Positions 1-12,117 of a stretch of DNA of 64,000 bases are shown here, piece by piece. A program made the translations under genes and the position numbers. The number at the start of each line of letters is the position of its first letter. Positions within the stretch are counted from its first letter, which is position 1. A model generated the notes under the pieces. That model searched no databases. It was not told the origin of the DNA and worked only from the letters and a program-made list of their open reading frames with translations. The stretch lies in contig CM060073.1 of NCBI GenBank assembly GCA_030533445.1, forward strand, positions 38,333,428 through 38,397,427, read 5' to 3'. This stretch comes from Cyprinodon diabolis. Its lineage: Eukaryota > Chordata > Actinopteri > Cyprinodontiformes > Cyprinodontidae.

Positions 1-850
1 CTGTCATCATCTATGCTTTTAGAGGGAGTTCTCTACACAGGCGCCGGCAGAGTATATTGGTAGCATTATAGCACAGTGGCCCTCAATTTATCAATAAAAG
101 AACCAACGTGTCAGTCCAGTAAACACATAGGCAGCATTTGCATTCAAGATAACCAGACCAGTCATGTGAATTTTATACTCTGTCTCCTCACTTTGTGTGT
201 GCCGTCCCTCTTTCTCGCACTCTTGCCTTTCATTTTTCCCTCTTCCAAAAGCTTCTCCAGTTGCTAAAAAGCTATTCATTGAACCAGAATCCACTCTAAC
301 TGTAGACTGTCAGGGTCTCTGGGATTTTGCTGTTTTTCTGTTGTGAGTGAGCTTCTTGTCACAGAGAGGATCTTTGGTGGTGGCTCTGCTGACCCGTGTT
401 TCAGCACACCTGAGAACATTTTCCAATCAGGAGGACTGGCTCATATTAGGAGGTGAAAGACAATCCCTCTTCACCAGGTAATCCAGACCTAAATAAGGAA
501 TATCTTTCTTGTTAAAATTATCTTTCTTGTTAAAATTATCTTCCTGTGAATCTCTTTTAATGTGGACTCTGTTATTTTTCTAGACAACTAGTGAACCTCA
601 ATTCATCTCCAATCTTCATGATAAATGTCTTATCTGTGTTCACTGGTTCTCTATGTGATCCTGCATGCGGGTCAAAAACTACGAACCAACCTGTCAGTAG
701 ACACATAGTTTAATACTCTTCTTAATTTTTTTTTCATATCCATTACACTTGTGTTTCAGAGAGTTAAATCTGAATATCAGTCAAAGACAGTTTTTAAACA
801 AAGGCCTTTAATTTTAAGGGAGGGAAAAAAATCTAAATCTACATGAGCCT
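1..850. other. Non-coding, no recognised element
   Basis: I see no convincing gene or classified repeat here. The only local structure is an 18-bp unit repeated twice in tandem at about 501-536 (TATCTTTCTTGTTAAAAT). Short open frames at 76-267 and 91-294 overlap on opposite strands and have no recognisable motif. Confidence 0.5.
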
Positions 851-854
851 TTGT

Positions 855-1290
855 GAATAGTAGTTGCAGTTTGGAAAGCATTGCAGTCATTTGTAAACAT
901 TTTCAACTCCAGCAAACCACAATGGAAGCCATTATGCACATATGGAGAAATCATGGAACAGTGGGGAACCTCCCCAGAAGAGGACAAAAGACCAAAATTA
1001 CCCCAAGGGCACAGTGACGACTCAAAGACATCACAAAAGTCCCCACAACAACATCTAAAGAACTGCAGGCCTAATTTTCTTCAGTTGGGTTCAGTGTTCA
1101 TTGCTCCAGTATAAAAAAAGAGAATGGGTGAAATAGCCTACATGGCAGAGTTCCAAGATGATAACTACACAAGGGTCTGTCTCAATTTTTCTGGGACACA
1201 TCTTGAAAATCCTCAAGACTTTTGCACACTTGCTGATGTGGTATGTACAAACTCCAGCCAATCGATGTTGGAACTTTTTCAAGATCCCCT
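855..1290 (+). mobile_element. Tc1/mariner transposon relic
   Basis: This is a decayed internal fragment of a fish Tc1-like element. The DNA around 945-1060 (tract with GGAACAGTGGGGAACCT, then the AACAACATCTAAAGAACTGC core) and 1130-1200 follows the usual Tc1 transposase coding sequence. The frame is broken by indels, so no single translation covers it. Inverted repeats and the TA duplication are not recognisable, so it is a dead, truncated copy. The family assignment rests on recalled similarity of the nucleotide motifs. Confidence 0.6.
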
Positions 1291-1299
1291 TCATAAAGC

Positions 1300-1630
1300 T
1301 AGGGTGACCAGATTTGGGTGTCTGAAAAGGAGGACACTTTATAGTTGCACAATTTGACATAGATTTGGAGTCAGTCAGTCACATGACCTGGAAGTTATTG
1401 AGGAAACATCTATTATTTATGTAATAAAAAATATTTGAAAATATACAAAGGCTTAAAATAGAATAAAAATGAGTGTGCTTCATCAGGCTAATGTTGTAAA
1501 ACAATTTCACAAAGAATTTGGGTCGGTAGGTCACATGACCTGGAAGCTGTTGAAGAAAAGTGCCAACTTTTGTCTTTAAAAATATGTTAAAAATTGAAAA
1601 TAGCTTAAAATTGCATAAAAGCAACCATGT
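1300..1630. mobile_element. hAT-like fragment with an internal duplication
   Basis: Starts with CTAGGGTGACCAGATTTGGG, close to the terminal repeat seen on many vertebrate hAT (Charlie-like) elements. Downstream, two diverged copies of a unit of roughly 150 bp begin at about 1373 and 1528, each opening with TCACATGACCTGGAAG. No opposite terminus or 8-bp target duplication is identifiable, so the right boundary is approximate. Confidence 0.45.
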
Positions 1631-2075
1631 TTTATATTAGTTTCGTCTTAGTTGGTCATAAGGAATTTATTGATTTTTGTTTCACAAGAGTGGGTCAAAG
1701 ATTTGTTGATGGTCCATAACTGCACCACTGCGTGTGGCAGGAGGGAGCATTCCACACCCCTGTTATATGCCATGTATAAATAAGGACTGCAGTTTCCTGC
1801 CGTAAATGCATTTGTCAGCAACATGCACATGTAAATTCAGCATGAACACAGAAGAGAGGCAATACCACGGATCCATTGATTCAATGGCAGTGTTTATACA
1901 GAAAAAGCACTAACTGAAGGCTAGATATTGGTGTTATTTCCTCATTATGTGCAGAATCTGTCAGAGCTCAGAACAGAAGGATACAGTTATTTGAGGCGAA
2001 CAAAACAGGTGGATTTCTCAAAACGTTTTATTAACAACAGAAATGGTATGAAGCTCTGAAGGTGGAGACAGCAAG
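1631..2075. other. Non-coding, no recognised element
   Basis: No gene or repeat I can name. The 60-aa minus-strand open frame at 1648-1830 has no family features. Confidence 0.4.
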
Positions 2076-2078
2076 TTA

Positions 2079-2659
2079 GGCTACATTCACACTGCAGCCT
2101 GAAGTGACCCAAATTCGATTTTTTTTGCCCATATGCGACCTGGATCTGATCTTTTCATGGCAGTCTGAACAACACAGATCCGATTTTTTCCAATCCGACC
2201 CAGCCCACTTCGCTATGTGATCCAGAATCCGATATGAATCTGATCTTTTCAAATGCGACCTTTGTCTGCACGACCAGGTCTGATTTATCCGACCTGAACG
2301 CTATTAATACCCGACAAAGGCAAATATTCTGCGTCGTGCTACGCAGAAGCGGCAAGAAAAACAACAACCATGGCGGACGATGATGCGGAGAGCAGTATTT
2401 ATGTTTAACCATATTGAAAAGATTGAGTTTTTATGGTTTGAAAAGATCTGTAGATGCGCGCTGGCACTACCATCCATGTTTACTTCCGTAAAAACAGAGC
2501 ATGCTGGCGTGTGACGTCATTGCGTCCTCTACTGCGGGACACTTGCGTTGTATGACTGCAGTTCACACAGGAGATCACATACAAGTCACATATATTTGGA
2601 AATATGATTTCGCAAAAAAATCGGAATTGAGCTTCAAGGCCTGCAGTGTGAACGTAGCC
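2079..2659. mobile_element. PIF/Harbinger-type MITE with TTA target duplication
   Basis: A 581-bp non-autonomous element. The left end GGCTACATTCACACTGCAG and right end CTGCAGTGTGAACGTAGCC are inverted repeats, flanked on both sides by TTA (2076-2078 and 2660-2662), the 3-bp duplication characteristic of PIF/Harbinger insertion. The interior repeats GATCTGAT/TCCGAT-like words and carries no transposase. Short open frames inside it are chance. Confidence 0.75.
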
Positions 2660-2699
2660 TTAGTGACCACCTCTTTCTGGAAGTGGATGACCATAAACG

Positions 2700-3366
2700 A
2701 GTAAGTCACTAACCTGGTCTTATAGTTCATCCTAAGTCCAGAGGTAAAGGATTGTTCTGGCCAGCTGGCTGCCAATGTGGCGCAATGGATGCCACACAGC
2801 AAGTCCCAAATGCAGGTGTATCAGAGGTCAGAAGACAGGCAGGAAATCAGTATCGGGTAAAGGGATGTAGGCAGGATAATCCAGAGGGCGAACACAAAGC
2901 CGATGTCGGAGACGTGGTCGGTTGTCAGAGCCAGGAGATCAGAAATCTGGTGAGGTGACGAGGGAGAATCCAAAATGGATAAAACAACAGTTCCAGGTTC
3001 TGTACACAATGGGGCTGACAGTCTGGACAAGGGCAGGCAGACTCAGTGGTCGGGAAACAGGTCAGTACACAAGCAGGCAGAGATCAGGCAGGAGTCAGAA
3101 GACAGATCAGGCAAACAGATCAGATGGGAACAGGCAGGCCCAGAGGTCGAGAGGCAGAACGGATCAGGATCAGGCAGTCGGAGCACAAGTATGCTAGAGT
3201 AAGTCTCACCACCTCAAAATAATCTGGCACTGATGACTGGTCTGAATGCTGGTTAAATAGAGGCTAATGCAGGTGAATCAGATAACTGGGTAATGAGAAC
3301 TGGGTGGAGCTAAGCAGGTGTGTGAGATGAGTGATCAGACCAGGCATCAGTGCCAATATCATGACA
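2700..3366 (-). repeat. Solo LTR, gypsy-like (copy A)
   Basis: On the minus strand it begins TGTCATGATATTGGCACTGA at 3366 and runs through a pyrimidine-rich series of CTGCCTG/CTGATC words. It is the reverse complement, diverged, of the repeat at 25125-25790. No internal gag/pol sequence adjoins it, so it reads as a solo LTR. The left boundary is approximate because it abuts the MITE ending at 2659. The long plus-strand open frames over it (2922-3202) are antisense shadows of a low-complexity sequence. Confidence 0.6.
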
Positions 3367-6180
3367 GAAACAAATATGTTATCAACTTCAGTTAGAAACT
3401 GGAATTTAAAGAAGTTTCCCAACATCATCTTTGCACTCACTGTCAGGTTTAAACAACAAATTGTCTTTAGTTTCTCAGGACTAAAATGATTTTTCTTGCA
3501 TGGTTTACATTTTCTCACACAAACAATTCTGCAATCATATTGTCCTTCTAGAGAATTTTTTTTTTTTTTCTGGAATAGTGTACTCTCTTTTAATTCTATT
3601 GCAAAGTATATTTTTTTGTATTGTTAAATTGCTTTAAAAGCATTATCTTTTAGTTTCATGCTTATCATGCCTATTTTATAGCCAAATGAAAATATCATTT
3701 TTCTTTTACTTTTAAAAAAACATGATTAAATCTACATAATCATATTCAAACTCACTTGTCAAACCACACACACCAAAATTGCGCAGATGTTGAATGAATG
3801 TTTTTTTTTTTAGATGTGAAGACCTTTAAATTCATTATTTAATTTATCAATTACTAAATACGTTCTATTCCATAACTATTCTAGTTGTATTTAAAATTCA
3901 AATAATAGGAAAGTTTTCCAAATTCTCCAACCTTCAGGTCATAGAAATTAAATTTGTTTTTATTCCAATATTAGAAAAAAAAAAAGAATCAGTAAATACC
4001 TGCACTTGTGGGGTGAATCTTGTTTTATTTTTGTATTTTGCTTTCAGCTCTCAACTTAAAAAAAGACATCAAAAGACTTTTTTCAGTTCGATCTCAAATT
4101 AGGATTTTCACTTTTTGTATTACAAAAAAAAAAAAAATCACACATCTTGAAAATCAAAAAATCAAAAAATCATTCGATCATTTTTTTTTTTTGTCACCTT
4201 AATATTCTGTTATTAAAGTATTCACCTATAAAGTTTGTCCAAATGCTGGACCTAAGAAAAGCCCCCCCAAAAATGTAAACGTATTCGTAATAATATTGAT
4301 ATCTGCAATAATTGCCCCGTATTTACCTAGTCCTGGACTGACACCAAATTAAGCCATACTGCACACCTTTAGTAATGAGATGCTGTAACATTACCTTGAA
4401 AGGTCCACTGATGCTTGAAAACCTTTCCAGTGTGACTAAATTAAAAAATGTCTTCAAGTTTTTGCATTTGACCACACAGGTTTCCTGACCAAACCACTTG
4501 CATAACCCTTTTTATCATCCATCTGATGATCCACTTGTGCTTTTTTTTTTTACACTTCTATGCTTTTCTGTTTTATTTGAAGTCTCTCTTTGAGAGCAAT
4601 ATTTAAGTTTAGCAACTAGTATTCTTTTGGGAAGGAAAAACATAATTAAAAAGCAATAAAAGGCTCATATTGCGGACCAAAACAGAACAGGTAAACAACA
4701 GGTGCGATGTTGTTAGGGGAAATAATGCATACATTTGCCAGGCTCCATATGGCATTGTGTGTTCTATGTATACTGTGTCTGGTGTAATAAAGGGCAAGCA
4801 TACAGCTGTGAGAGGAAGGCAGAGATCCATCACTAAATCCAGAAAGAACAGTAGAATTTTATAACAGATGTTCAGCTTAATTTTGACAGCTCCATCAATA
4901 ACCCTCCCATATGTTAGATGCAGGGGTGAGCATTACCCAGTCAAAGTTGTACAGCCAAGGCAGAATCTATATCGTTCCACTAGCTTAAGTCTTCTCCCTT
5001 GGTACGCTGTTCTCTCCAACACTTCTTTTTAGCTGATGCCTTTTTTCTTTCAATACCTCCTGTTTTTTTTGTTTTTTTTATCTTCACTTTTTGTCATGAT
5101 GATAGACATGTCCAGTCTTTCTTCAATGGAGCAAAGAATTACATCTCAAGTGGTCTTGTTCAATACTGCTGTCCACTCTACACACAATACAAAGAAGCTC
5201 TGAAGACTATGATGGGCTCTGTTTTCATTTTGAACAGAGCTTCTTTTATGCCAAGGTTATCTTCTTTTAAATGAAAGTGCTTTATTTACTAGTAAAACAG
5301 ATTAATAACTGCTAAGAAGAGAATGACATTGCTTATAATAAAATATTCTCTTCTTTTTTCTTGATGGCATCATAAAACAAAATCAGGGTGGTTTAAAAGC
5401 AGTGCAATTTCCTCCATAACAGGAAAATAAACTACTTTTAAATGTTTTTTATTTATTTCTGCTTTGGATTAGTAAGGCAGGTTCTCTTGATCTATTGTCC
5501 TGCAGATTTTAGATGCATCCTTGCTACAACTAAGCTATTTTAAATAACTGAGTTAACACTGCGGTGTGCCATCAAGTTTGGCAAAGACCTAGTAACAAGC
5601 CATTCATTTGATTCAGCTGTTGTGCAACTTTACCAGCGGATTATGAATATATTATTAACTAGAATGGAAGTAAATTAATTGATCTGTCATTTGAAACAAG
5701 GTAAAACCAAGTGATAATCTTTAGGTGAATGATTATAACTGACAATTTGCCCAATTACCAGGTGTTATAAACCGCTTACCTTTTAGCAGTTTTTCTCGGG
5801 TCGTTTTTTGACCGCCTGTTAAAACCAAAATGTCTTCATAATGAATAAATGTCAATAACTTGGTTTATAATTATAGCAGTTAGTAATCATTACCTACAAG
5901 GAATATAATTGTCTCTGTCAATTTAAGTTGTTAACTCAAAGGAAGTAGGCTCTGCTTTTTTAGACAGCCAGTCTCTGCTGTCTAAATAATCAAAGACTAC
6001 CACTAATACAACAGGGGTGTGCTTTATTCAATATAATGATCCTCAATGCAGTATTATTATTCTGTTTAATAAACTATGCAAACACTACAAGCTAGTGGAA
6101 TAAACACAGAATACATGAAAAAATCAGTAAAACATTAAAGGGTTTGATTGAGTCATTAAGATAAAGTCTTTGATAAGGTT
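3367..6180. other. AT-rich non-coding stretch
   Basis: Homopolymer A and T runs are frequent (for example 3551-3559, 4127-4138, 4182-4192). No exon with paired splice sites, no RNA gene and no classified transposon could be supported. Confidence 0.5.
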
Positions 6181-6189
6181 CAGTTCATT

Positions 6190-7160
6190 AACTTAGCTTA
6201 GACCTCAGTGAGTCCGGGTTGTCATCACCCTAAGCACAGGCTCCCCTCAGGGCTGCATCTTGAGCCCCCTGCTGTTCACCTTTATGACACAAGACTGCGT
6301 CCCCAGGTTCATCACATTATCAAGTTTGCAGACAATACCACGGTCGTGGTCCTCATCAGAGACGACAACAGGACTACAGAGAGGAGATGGAGCAGCTGAT
6401 CCTGTACAAAGGAGATCATCGTCGACGAGAACCGGCCTAATCATGCTCCACTGCTGATCAACAGCTCAGCATTAGAGGTGGTCAGCATCACAGACACCCT
6501 CACCTGGATTGTAAACACCAGGGCACAGTATTGCTTGTTCTTCCTGCGGAGGATGAGAGGAGCCCAACTGCCCCACCCATCCTCACAACCTTCTAGGGAA
6601 GCACCATAGAGAGCATTCTGACCAGCTGTCTCACTGTGTGGGGCAGAGGCTGCAGTGTCTCAGACTGGAAAAAGTGAGAAGAGGGGTGAGATCAACAGAG
6701 AGAATCATCGGAGCTCCTCTTCCCTCTATTAAAGACATTTCATTCCAGAGCTGCGTGTCCAGAGCCCGTAACAGCTCCTAACAACCCCATCGTGGACTGT
6801 TTTCCCTGCTGCCTTCTGGGAAGAGGCTTTGCAGCATTCAATGTAGGGTCAGCTGATTCTGCAACAGTTTCTTCCCCATTGCCATCAGACAGCTGAATGT
6901 TGAAAAAAACTCTAAATCATGTCACAGACTGTGCATCCCACTGATAACACCAATCAAAAATACTGCATATTTACACCATACTGTATATATTAAATGCTCT
7001 GAACTTCCATATCAATGCATTTTTTTGCACCATGTTTTTTTTCTCTCACATCGTTTACATTTGATCACTACTGCACTTTATGGAATGGAAATGTTCTGAA
7101 AGCTGTACAAAACGAAATCTTGTTTTGTATACACTGTATACAAAATGACAAAAGTTGTCT
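6190..7160 (+). mobile_element. LINE (non-LTR retrotransposon) relic, 3' part
   Basis: A decayed reverse-transcriptase segment: 6230-6350 translates in pieces to the TGSPQGC..SPLLFT and KFADNTTVV motifs of the RT palm. It is followed by C-terminal coding remnants (6600-6900) and a 3' UTR (6960-7160) ending in a GTATACACTGTATACAAAAT palindrome. Several frameshifts make it non-functional. The same 3' UTR recurs at 31670-31840, at 35970-36480 (minus strand), and split around the hAT element at 10052-11228, so one LINE family seeded at least four places here. A Rex1/L2-like clade is likely but not proven. Confidence 0.7.
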
Positions 7161-7367
7161 GTCTTTTGTGATGCGGTGAGATGATGTCCATCCGATTAGC
7201 GGCCTATATAATATTCATCAGACAGATATGAACAGTAGTCTTTAACATTCAAATTATTATTATTTTCATATTAATTTAAATTAGGACAATACACATTTAT
7301 CAACATAACAGCTCAAAGCATCAATGTAAATATACCAGAATTAACAGCTAATTTGCATCTGCATTAA

Positions 7368-8005
7368 AGCTGCAGTCTGTAACATTGAGAAGAGAGCAGA
7401 CTTCGACTGAAAATTAGAAGAAAAACAGGTTTCATGCCACTGCCCCACCCTCTCTGCTTCACTCATGCCCCACCTCCAAGCTCCACCCCTCTCACAGCAT
7501 CTGCGCGGCTACCGCATGCGACCAGAAGCATCCAAGCAGCGTACGCGGCATGGAGTGTGAACCGGTAAGAGCGGTAACACACCTCCAAGCAGCTAGATAT
7601 AAGATGCTGGTTATACCGAAGTTTGCCGTGTAAGCAGTTGTCAGCAGGGGCAGTAAGGGCAGTTTCTCTTTCGGTGGTGGCTGTCGCTCCGCCATGACTT
7701 CCACGCGCGTCCTCCTGACTGCAGCAGACGGGCGGCAGCGGCAGGTTAAGCGGTGAGAGGGCGGGAGCGGGATTCAGCGTGTGTGAGCTGTGATTGACAC
7801 TCCATCAGACGCTCCTCTGGCTGTGATTGGTTGTTTTGACTCGTCCCGAATTATTCTTTCCAGATTGAAATACAGGCAGTATGCGGGACCAATTGAAGCA
7901 GTTTTTTTCACAGGTTACATATCACATGTACTGCTGTCTGGGCATAGGGACAGTTTAAGCCAATATGACAAAAAAGTGATTTTTAAATACTTACAGACTT
8001 CAGCT
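7368..8005. mobile_element. TTAA-flanked MITE (Kolobok/piggyBac-like), copy 1
   Basis: Inverted termini AGCTGCAGTCTGTAA (left) and TTACAGACTTCAGCT (right) are bounded by TTAA at 7364-7367 and 8006-8009. TTAA duplications are the signature of the piggyBac and Kolobok superfamilies. The GC-rich interior (7490-7760) includes open frames without family motifs. Its ends resemble those of the element at 24558-25060. Confidence 0.6.
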
Positions 8006-8094
8006 TTAAACAAGAGACTACTGGAGAGAACAGAGTGGATACAAAAAGATAAGATGCCAATAACATGAAATGAAAAAAAAATTCTGCATCTCAT

Positions 8095-8400
8095 TTCAAC
8101 TGGTCTGGCAGAAGACCGCCATGCTGAGCCTGGTTCTGCCAGAGGTTTTTTCCCAATGGGGAGTTTTTCCTCTCCACTGTCGCTCATGCTTGCTCATCAT
8201 GGACAGGTTCTCTCAACCTGTGTTATCCAAACTGGACTTCCATCTTCAACGTCCCTGAGTGAAGCTCTAGTATCAGCTCATGCAATCCCCTGGATCTCCT
8301 CATAAAGCTCAGCATACCGTCTCGCTAACCAGCAGTCTACAGACTGACCAACTTCATCTATCTCCACTCCTCAACTTGTTAGATCAAGTTTTTATCACCT
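8095..8400 (+). repeat. Unclassified fish interspersed repeat
   Basis: Contains the core GAGCCTGGTTCTGCCAGAGG followed by GGGAGTTTTTCCTCTCCACT, which I recall as a very common dispersed sequence in teleost genomes. Its superfamily cannot be settled from this copy. It directly precedes the LINE fragment and may be part of the same composite insertion. Confidence 0.4.
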
Positions 8401-8929
8401 GCAGATTTTAGCAAAAATTAAATCTTATTTTTATTTTAAGAACTTTGAAGGACTTATCCATGCTTTCATCACATCTCGGTTGGATTATTGCAATTCATTA
8501 TATAGAGGCATGGATAAATCACAGATGCAGCGACTTCAAATGTTCCAGAACGCAGCGGCACGGCGTCTTACAGGAACCAGGAAGCGTGACCATATAAGGC
8601 CCATACTGGCCTCTTTACATTGGCTGCCCGTCTTTTATCGAATAGATTTTAAGATTCTTTTATTAACTCATAAGGTTTTAAATGGATTAGCTCCTCCCTA
8701 TCTTCGGGACCTTTTAAAATTTCACTCTGTATCCAGAAGCTTACGATCAAATAATCAGCTATTACTGACAGTCCCTCGGACCCGGCTTAAGAGGAAAGGA
8801 GATCGGGCTTTTTCTGTTGTTGCTCCAATTTTATGGAACAATTTACCTTTTCAAATTAAATCTGCCCACAGCCTGGATCATTTTAAATCGCTTCTTAAAA
8901 CTCATTTTTATTCTTTGGCATTTACTTGA
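8390..8929 (+). pseudogene. L2-like LINE reverse transcriptase, C-terminal fragment
   Basis: An open frame of about 180 codons, in frame upstream of its first apparent start, encodes the C-terminal region of an L2-type LINE ORF2. Recognisable blocks are SRLDYCNSLYRG, LQMFQNAAARRLTGTRKRDH, ILASLHWLPV and LTHKVLNGLAPPYL, followed by a basic C terminus (SLRSNNQLLLTVPRTR). The catalytic FADD box and endonuclease domain are absent because the copy is 5'-truncated, so it cannot move by itself. Absence of stops over this stretch suggests a fairly recent insertion. Confidence 0.85.
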
Positions 8930-9055
8930 AGTGTTTTGATAATCTGTTTTTATTAATTAGTACTATTGTTTGTCCTGTACAGCACTTTAGTGCAGTTTTA
9001 TACCTGTTTTTAAAGTGCTATATAAATAAATTTGACATTGACATTGACATCCACC
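8390..9055 (+). mobile_element. L2-like LINE, 3' end
   Basis: The 5'-truncated 3' end of an L2-clade retrotransposon. It comprises the last part of the reverse-transcriptase ORF (8390-8929), a short 3' UTR, the AGTGCTATATAAATAAA tail and a terminal TGACAT-type short tandem at 9027-9050. 5' truncation is the normal outcome of target-primed reverse transcription. Confidence 0.8.
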
Positions 9056-9955
9056 ACCAGTTTCAGGCCTGGGGGGCAACAGCCCTATTCTTTGCTCCTG
9101 TTCATGCATATCTATCAAAATTCAGCGCTATGTTTCCTGCCAAGGTCTGAGCGCCAAAGACCAAGTGATTGTATCAATAAATTTATTCTAATAGTCTTTT
9201 CTCTCTGTGTGAGTTTTTCAAATTGAAATACTATATAGCTATGTATGACATAGACAGTAGGCTGTGTGGTAATGTAACACAGGAGGTCTGGAGATGCTAC
9301 TTTGGTGTAGCTTCTAGGTCCGTTATGGCTGCTCTTTGAAAGACATATTTAGCTGTGACTAATAGAATGATTTTTTTTTTCAGTCAAATGAGCTTTTCAA
9401 GTGATTATTGCTCCTTTGAAATAATCAGGTAAAGGAGCCTACCTATGCCATTTTGATTTATCAAACACCTGGATATCATTTATCATTTCTTTCTGACCTC
9501 AAGAATTTATTCTCAACATTCACGCTGAGTAAGATCATCATTATTTAGTAACCTCTACATAAATGATTAAACAAACAAGTTTGCTAAGGACTTACTCAAT
9601 ATTGTCATATATAATAATATTTTACTTGTTTATACATTTTTCTAACCCTGATCTTGTTTCCACTTATGGTCTCACTCTAAATAGAAAATTGTTAGTGACC
9701 ATATGTTTATTTATCTGAATGTTTGTTGCTACCAGGAAACACATATGCAGGTTTTTACAGGTTCTCTATTGGCAATAATGTCATTATAAAGTTTGGTCAT
9801 AAGAATTTTTATTTATCATCTAAACAATAAACTAAAATAAATAATGATAAGAAAAATCATAAGATGGGGAAATTTGAGTTAGATTTTTAAAATTATTTAA
9901 AAAATTTTCCCTCATTATTTTTTTTCCATTGAAGCAATGGTAAATTCAAAGATTA
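9056..9955. other. Non-coding, no recognised element
   Basis: AT-rich sequence with no supported gene or repeat. Confidence 0.45.
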
Positions 9956-9959
9956 TGAT

Positions 9960-10051
9960 AAAATGTGGTTACTACAGGAAGTTTAGTGATGTAAATCACG
10001 CTTCACTATGTAACTGTTGTAAGCTGTATGCAATGGAATTTCATTTTGTAT
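9960..10051 (+). repeat. LINE 3' tail, left half (interrupted)
   Basis: Ends AAGCTGTATGCAATGGAATT then TCATTTTGTAT. It is continued after the hAT element at 11229-11285 by TTTTGTATACACTCTGTGCA and a TACAAAATGATAATAAA tail. Together they match the 3' tail of the LINE at 6960-7160, so the hAT insertion split one LINE tail. Confidence 0.6.
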
Positions 10052-11228
10052 TAGGGGTGTAAATCACATCCATCATGGCGATTCGATTCAGTATCGATTT
10101 CCTGACCCAACGATTCGATTATTTTCGATACTCAAGAATACACCACGATTCGATTCGATCGGTTAATTTTTTTTTTTTTATTTTATTTTTTTTTTTTACA
10201 CCTTACAGGCTAAACAAAGTTTCAAGTTTGAATTAAATCAATGAAAGCTGTAATATCATTATGCATTTTCTTTAGAAACAACAGCAAATAACAGAAGTAG
10301 AAAAGTTGCATCAAAAAATACTGCAGAAATACTGCACAATATCAGTGTAATGAGTTCAATGCAATACCTCGGCTCCAGAGAAACTGTCCAACATATTTTT
10401 TTAGAATGTAATAAATATACTCAGGAAAGAGAGATGTTGCGTAGAGAGTTAGACAGGAATAAAAATAAACTACATATAAGGGAATTGTTTCAAAGGTCAT
10501 CTGGGGATGTAGTTTTTGGTAGTATTTTTAATTTTCTAAGAAGAACGGGTTTTTTAGGGAGAATATAATAGTTTGTCTGGTCCATACTCCATTCTGGAAG
10601 GTGGCGGTAATGCACCTATAAGTTGTTTACCAACCGCCATTAAAAAAAAGAAGAAGAAGAAGGCTCCGCCCCCTTGAGAGACGCTCCGCTGCACCTCTCC
10701 CAGATTGTAGCTGACCGCAAACAGTGCACCAGACAGGAGGCCGGCTTGTTTTGTTTTTATGACCGAAATTGCGGAAAACAACTCGTGAAGTTTGACCCGC
10801 TAGAAGAGCGAGGTGCGCTAGACCGCTGGGACCCTTTTTCCAGCTGAATCTCCGCTTGTTTTGGCCCTCATGTCCCTCCGTCGTCGGACTAAACTCGTCC
10901 CCACTTCCTCACCGCCTCGGCCGTATCTAGACCCACAGTGTGTAGCTCAGACCACACTTCAATACTGAGCATAATTTAAAAATGTCTGTGTGAAGCTTGC
11001 TGCAACAAACTGCTGTAAGAGTATAACCAGGAAGCGCGGTAGGAGGGCAAAATAGGTTTAGCGGCACGGCAGCACAGGAGGGAGAATTACGCCCAGGCGC
11101 AAATGGATAAAAATAGACCGGAGGAAAAAAAAAACATGAATCGATTATCTTGCGGACGTGTCGATGCATGGGATCGTCGGCTTTTGGATTGATGCATCGA
11201 TACAAAACTATTACTATTTACACCCCTA
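10052..11228. mobile_element. hAT element with perfect 8-bp target duplication
   Basis: Terminal inverted repeats TAGGGGTGTAAAT (10052) and ATTTACACCCCTA (ending 11228) are flanked by the direct repeat TTTTGTAT at 10044-10051 and 11229-11236. That is the 8-bp duplication diagnostic of hAT transposons. The 5' subterminal region is rich in CGATTCGATT words and the 3' end holds ATCGATGCAT-type words. No hAT transposase domain is visible. A LINE fragment sits inside, and 10665-11110 is GC-rich. It is a non-autonomous composite copy of 1177 bp. Confidence 0.85.
10350..10665 (+). pseudogene. LINE ORF2 C-terminal fragment nested in the hAT element
   Basis: A short open frame (10350-10568) encodes residues such as ETVQHIFLECNKYTQERE followed by RRTGFLGRI, which resemble the C-terminal Cys/His tail of a fish LINE ORF2. 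The 3' UTR carries GAAGGTGGCGGTAATGCACC, CAACCGCCATT and a GAA-rich tail (10646-10662), a layout typical of a dispersed teleost LINE. It is 5'-truncated and interrupts the hAT element, dating it after the hAT insertion or to the formation of that hAT copy. The clade (I/Nimb-like or other) is uncertain. Confidence 0.6.
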
Positions 11229-11399
11229 TTTTGTATACACTCTGTGCATACAAAATGATAATAAATTTGTCTAAGTCTAAGTAGCTGGTTTTCTGAAAAA
11301 GCCTATGTTAGATGTGTATATTTTTTCAAGTGTAGAGTTTGATTGTGCAGCTACGATTGCTGTGACATGCAATCACATCTATAGTTACCTGAGAAAGAC

Positions 11400-12115
11400 T
11401 TCAAAGAATTAACGAAGAGTGTTTTTACTGCCAGTTTTATTGTTATCACGATATTGATAACAAATATAAATATCGATAACTATATAATATTGTGTTGAAA
11501 TCTTAAGGCCATGTCGCACAGCCCTATTTTCCATTTTTTGACAGTTCTTATCAAATTACATTTAACTGTATGTATCCTTTAAAATTGCATTTGCTATGTG
11601 CTGTCCACCATTACTCTTTGTTTACAGGTCAGTGAATGGCTTACTAGTAACTTTTTGTTTTAAAAACAGAAAAGTCAAACACCTTGATAATTGCTCGTAG
11701 CAGCATGCTAGCAAAAATCCATCATACAATCAATTCTTTTTGCCCAGCAACTAACTGCATAGTATTGCCGAAACCATAAGTCTTGATTAATCGATTATTG
11801 AAATAATCCTTAACGAACTTAGTCTATTAGTTGGCAACTGGAGTATGCAGACTCTTTACACATGCATTTAGCTGAAAGACCAAAACTCTCAGAGGAGTTT
11901 ATGTGTTGAAATTGTAAAAAAAATATATAAAATGTTTGATTTGGTTCTATGTAAAAAATCCTCAAATTGCATAGTTTAAGCTTCATCTGGATCAAAGTCT
12001 GTGCAAAATCTTCTTTAAGAAACCTCTTGCTTTCAAATTATAAAAGTCGATTGATTGAAAAAATAGTTGTCATATTGATTAATTAGCAAAAAATATTAGA
12101 TACAGCCCTAATTGG
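11400..12115. repeat. hAT-like relics
   Basis: Two degenerate stretches. One (about 11430-11527) contains ATATCGATAAC words and ends GGCCATGTCGCACAGCCCT. The other (about 11770-12112) opens with TTGATTAATCGATTATTGAA and ends ATACAGCCCTAAT. These AATCGATTA-rich, (C)AGCCCT-terminated sequences are typical of old fish hAT elements. No complete boundaries or target duplications could be identified. Confidence 0.45.
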
Positions 12116-12117
12116 TA

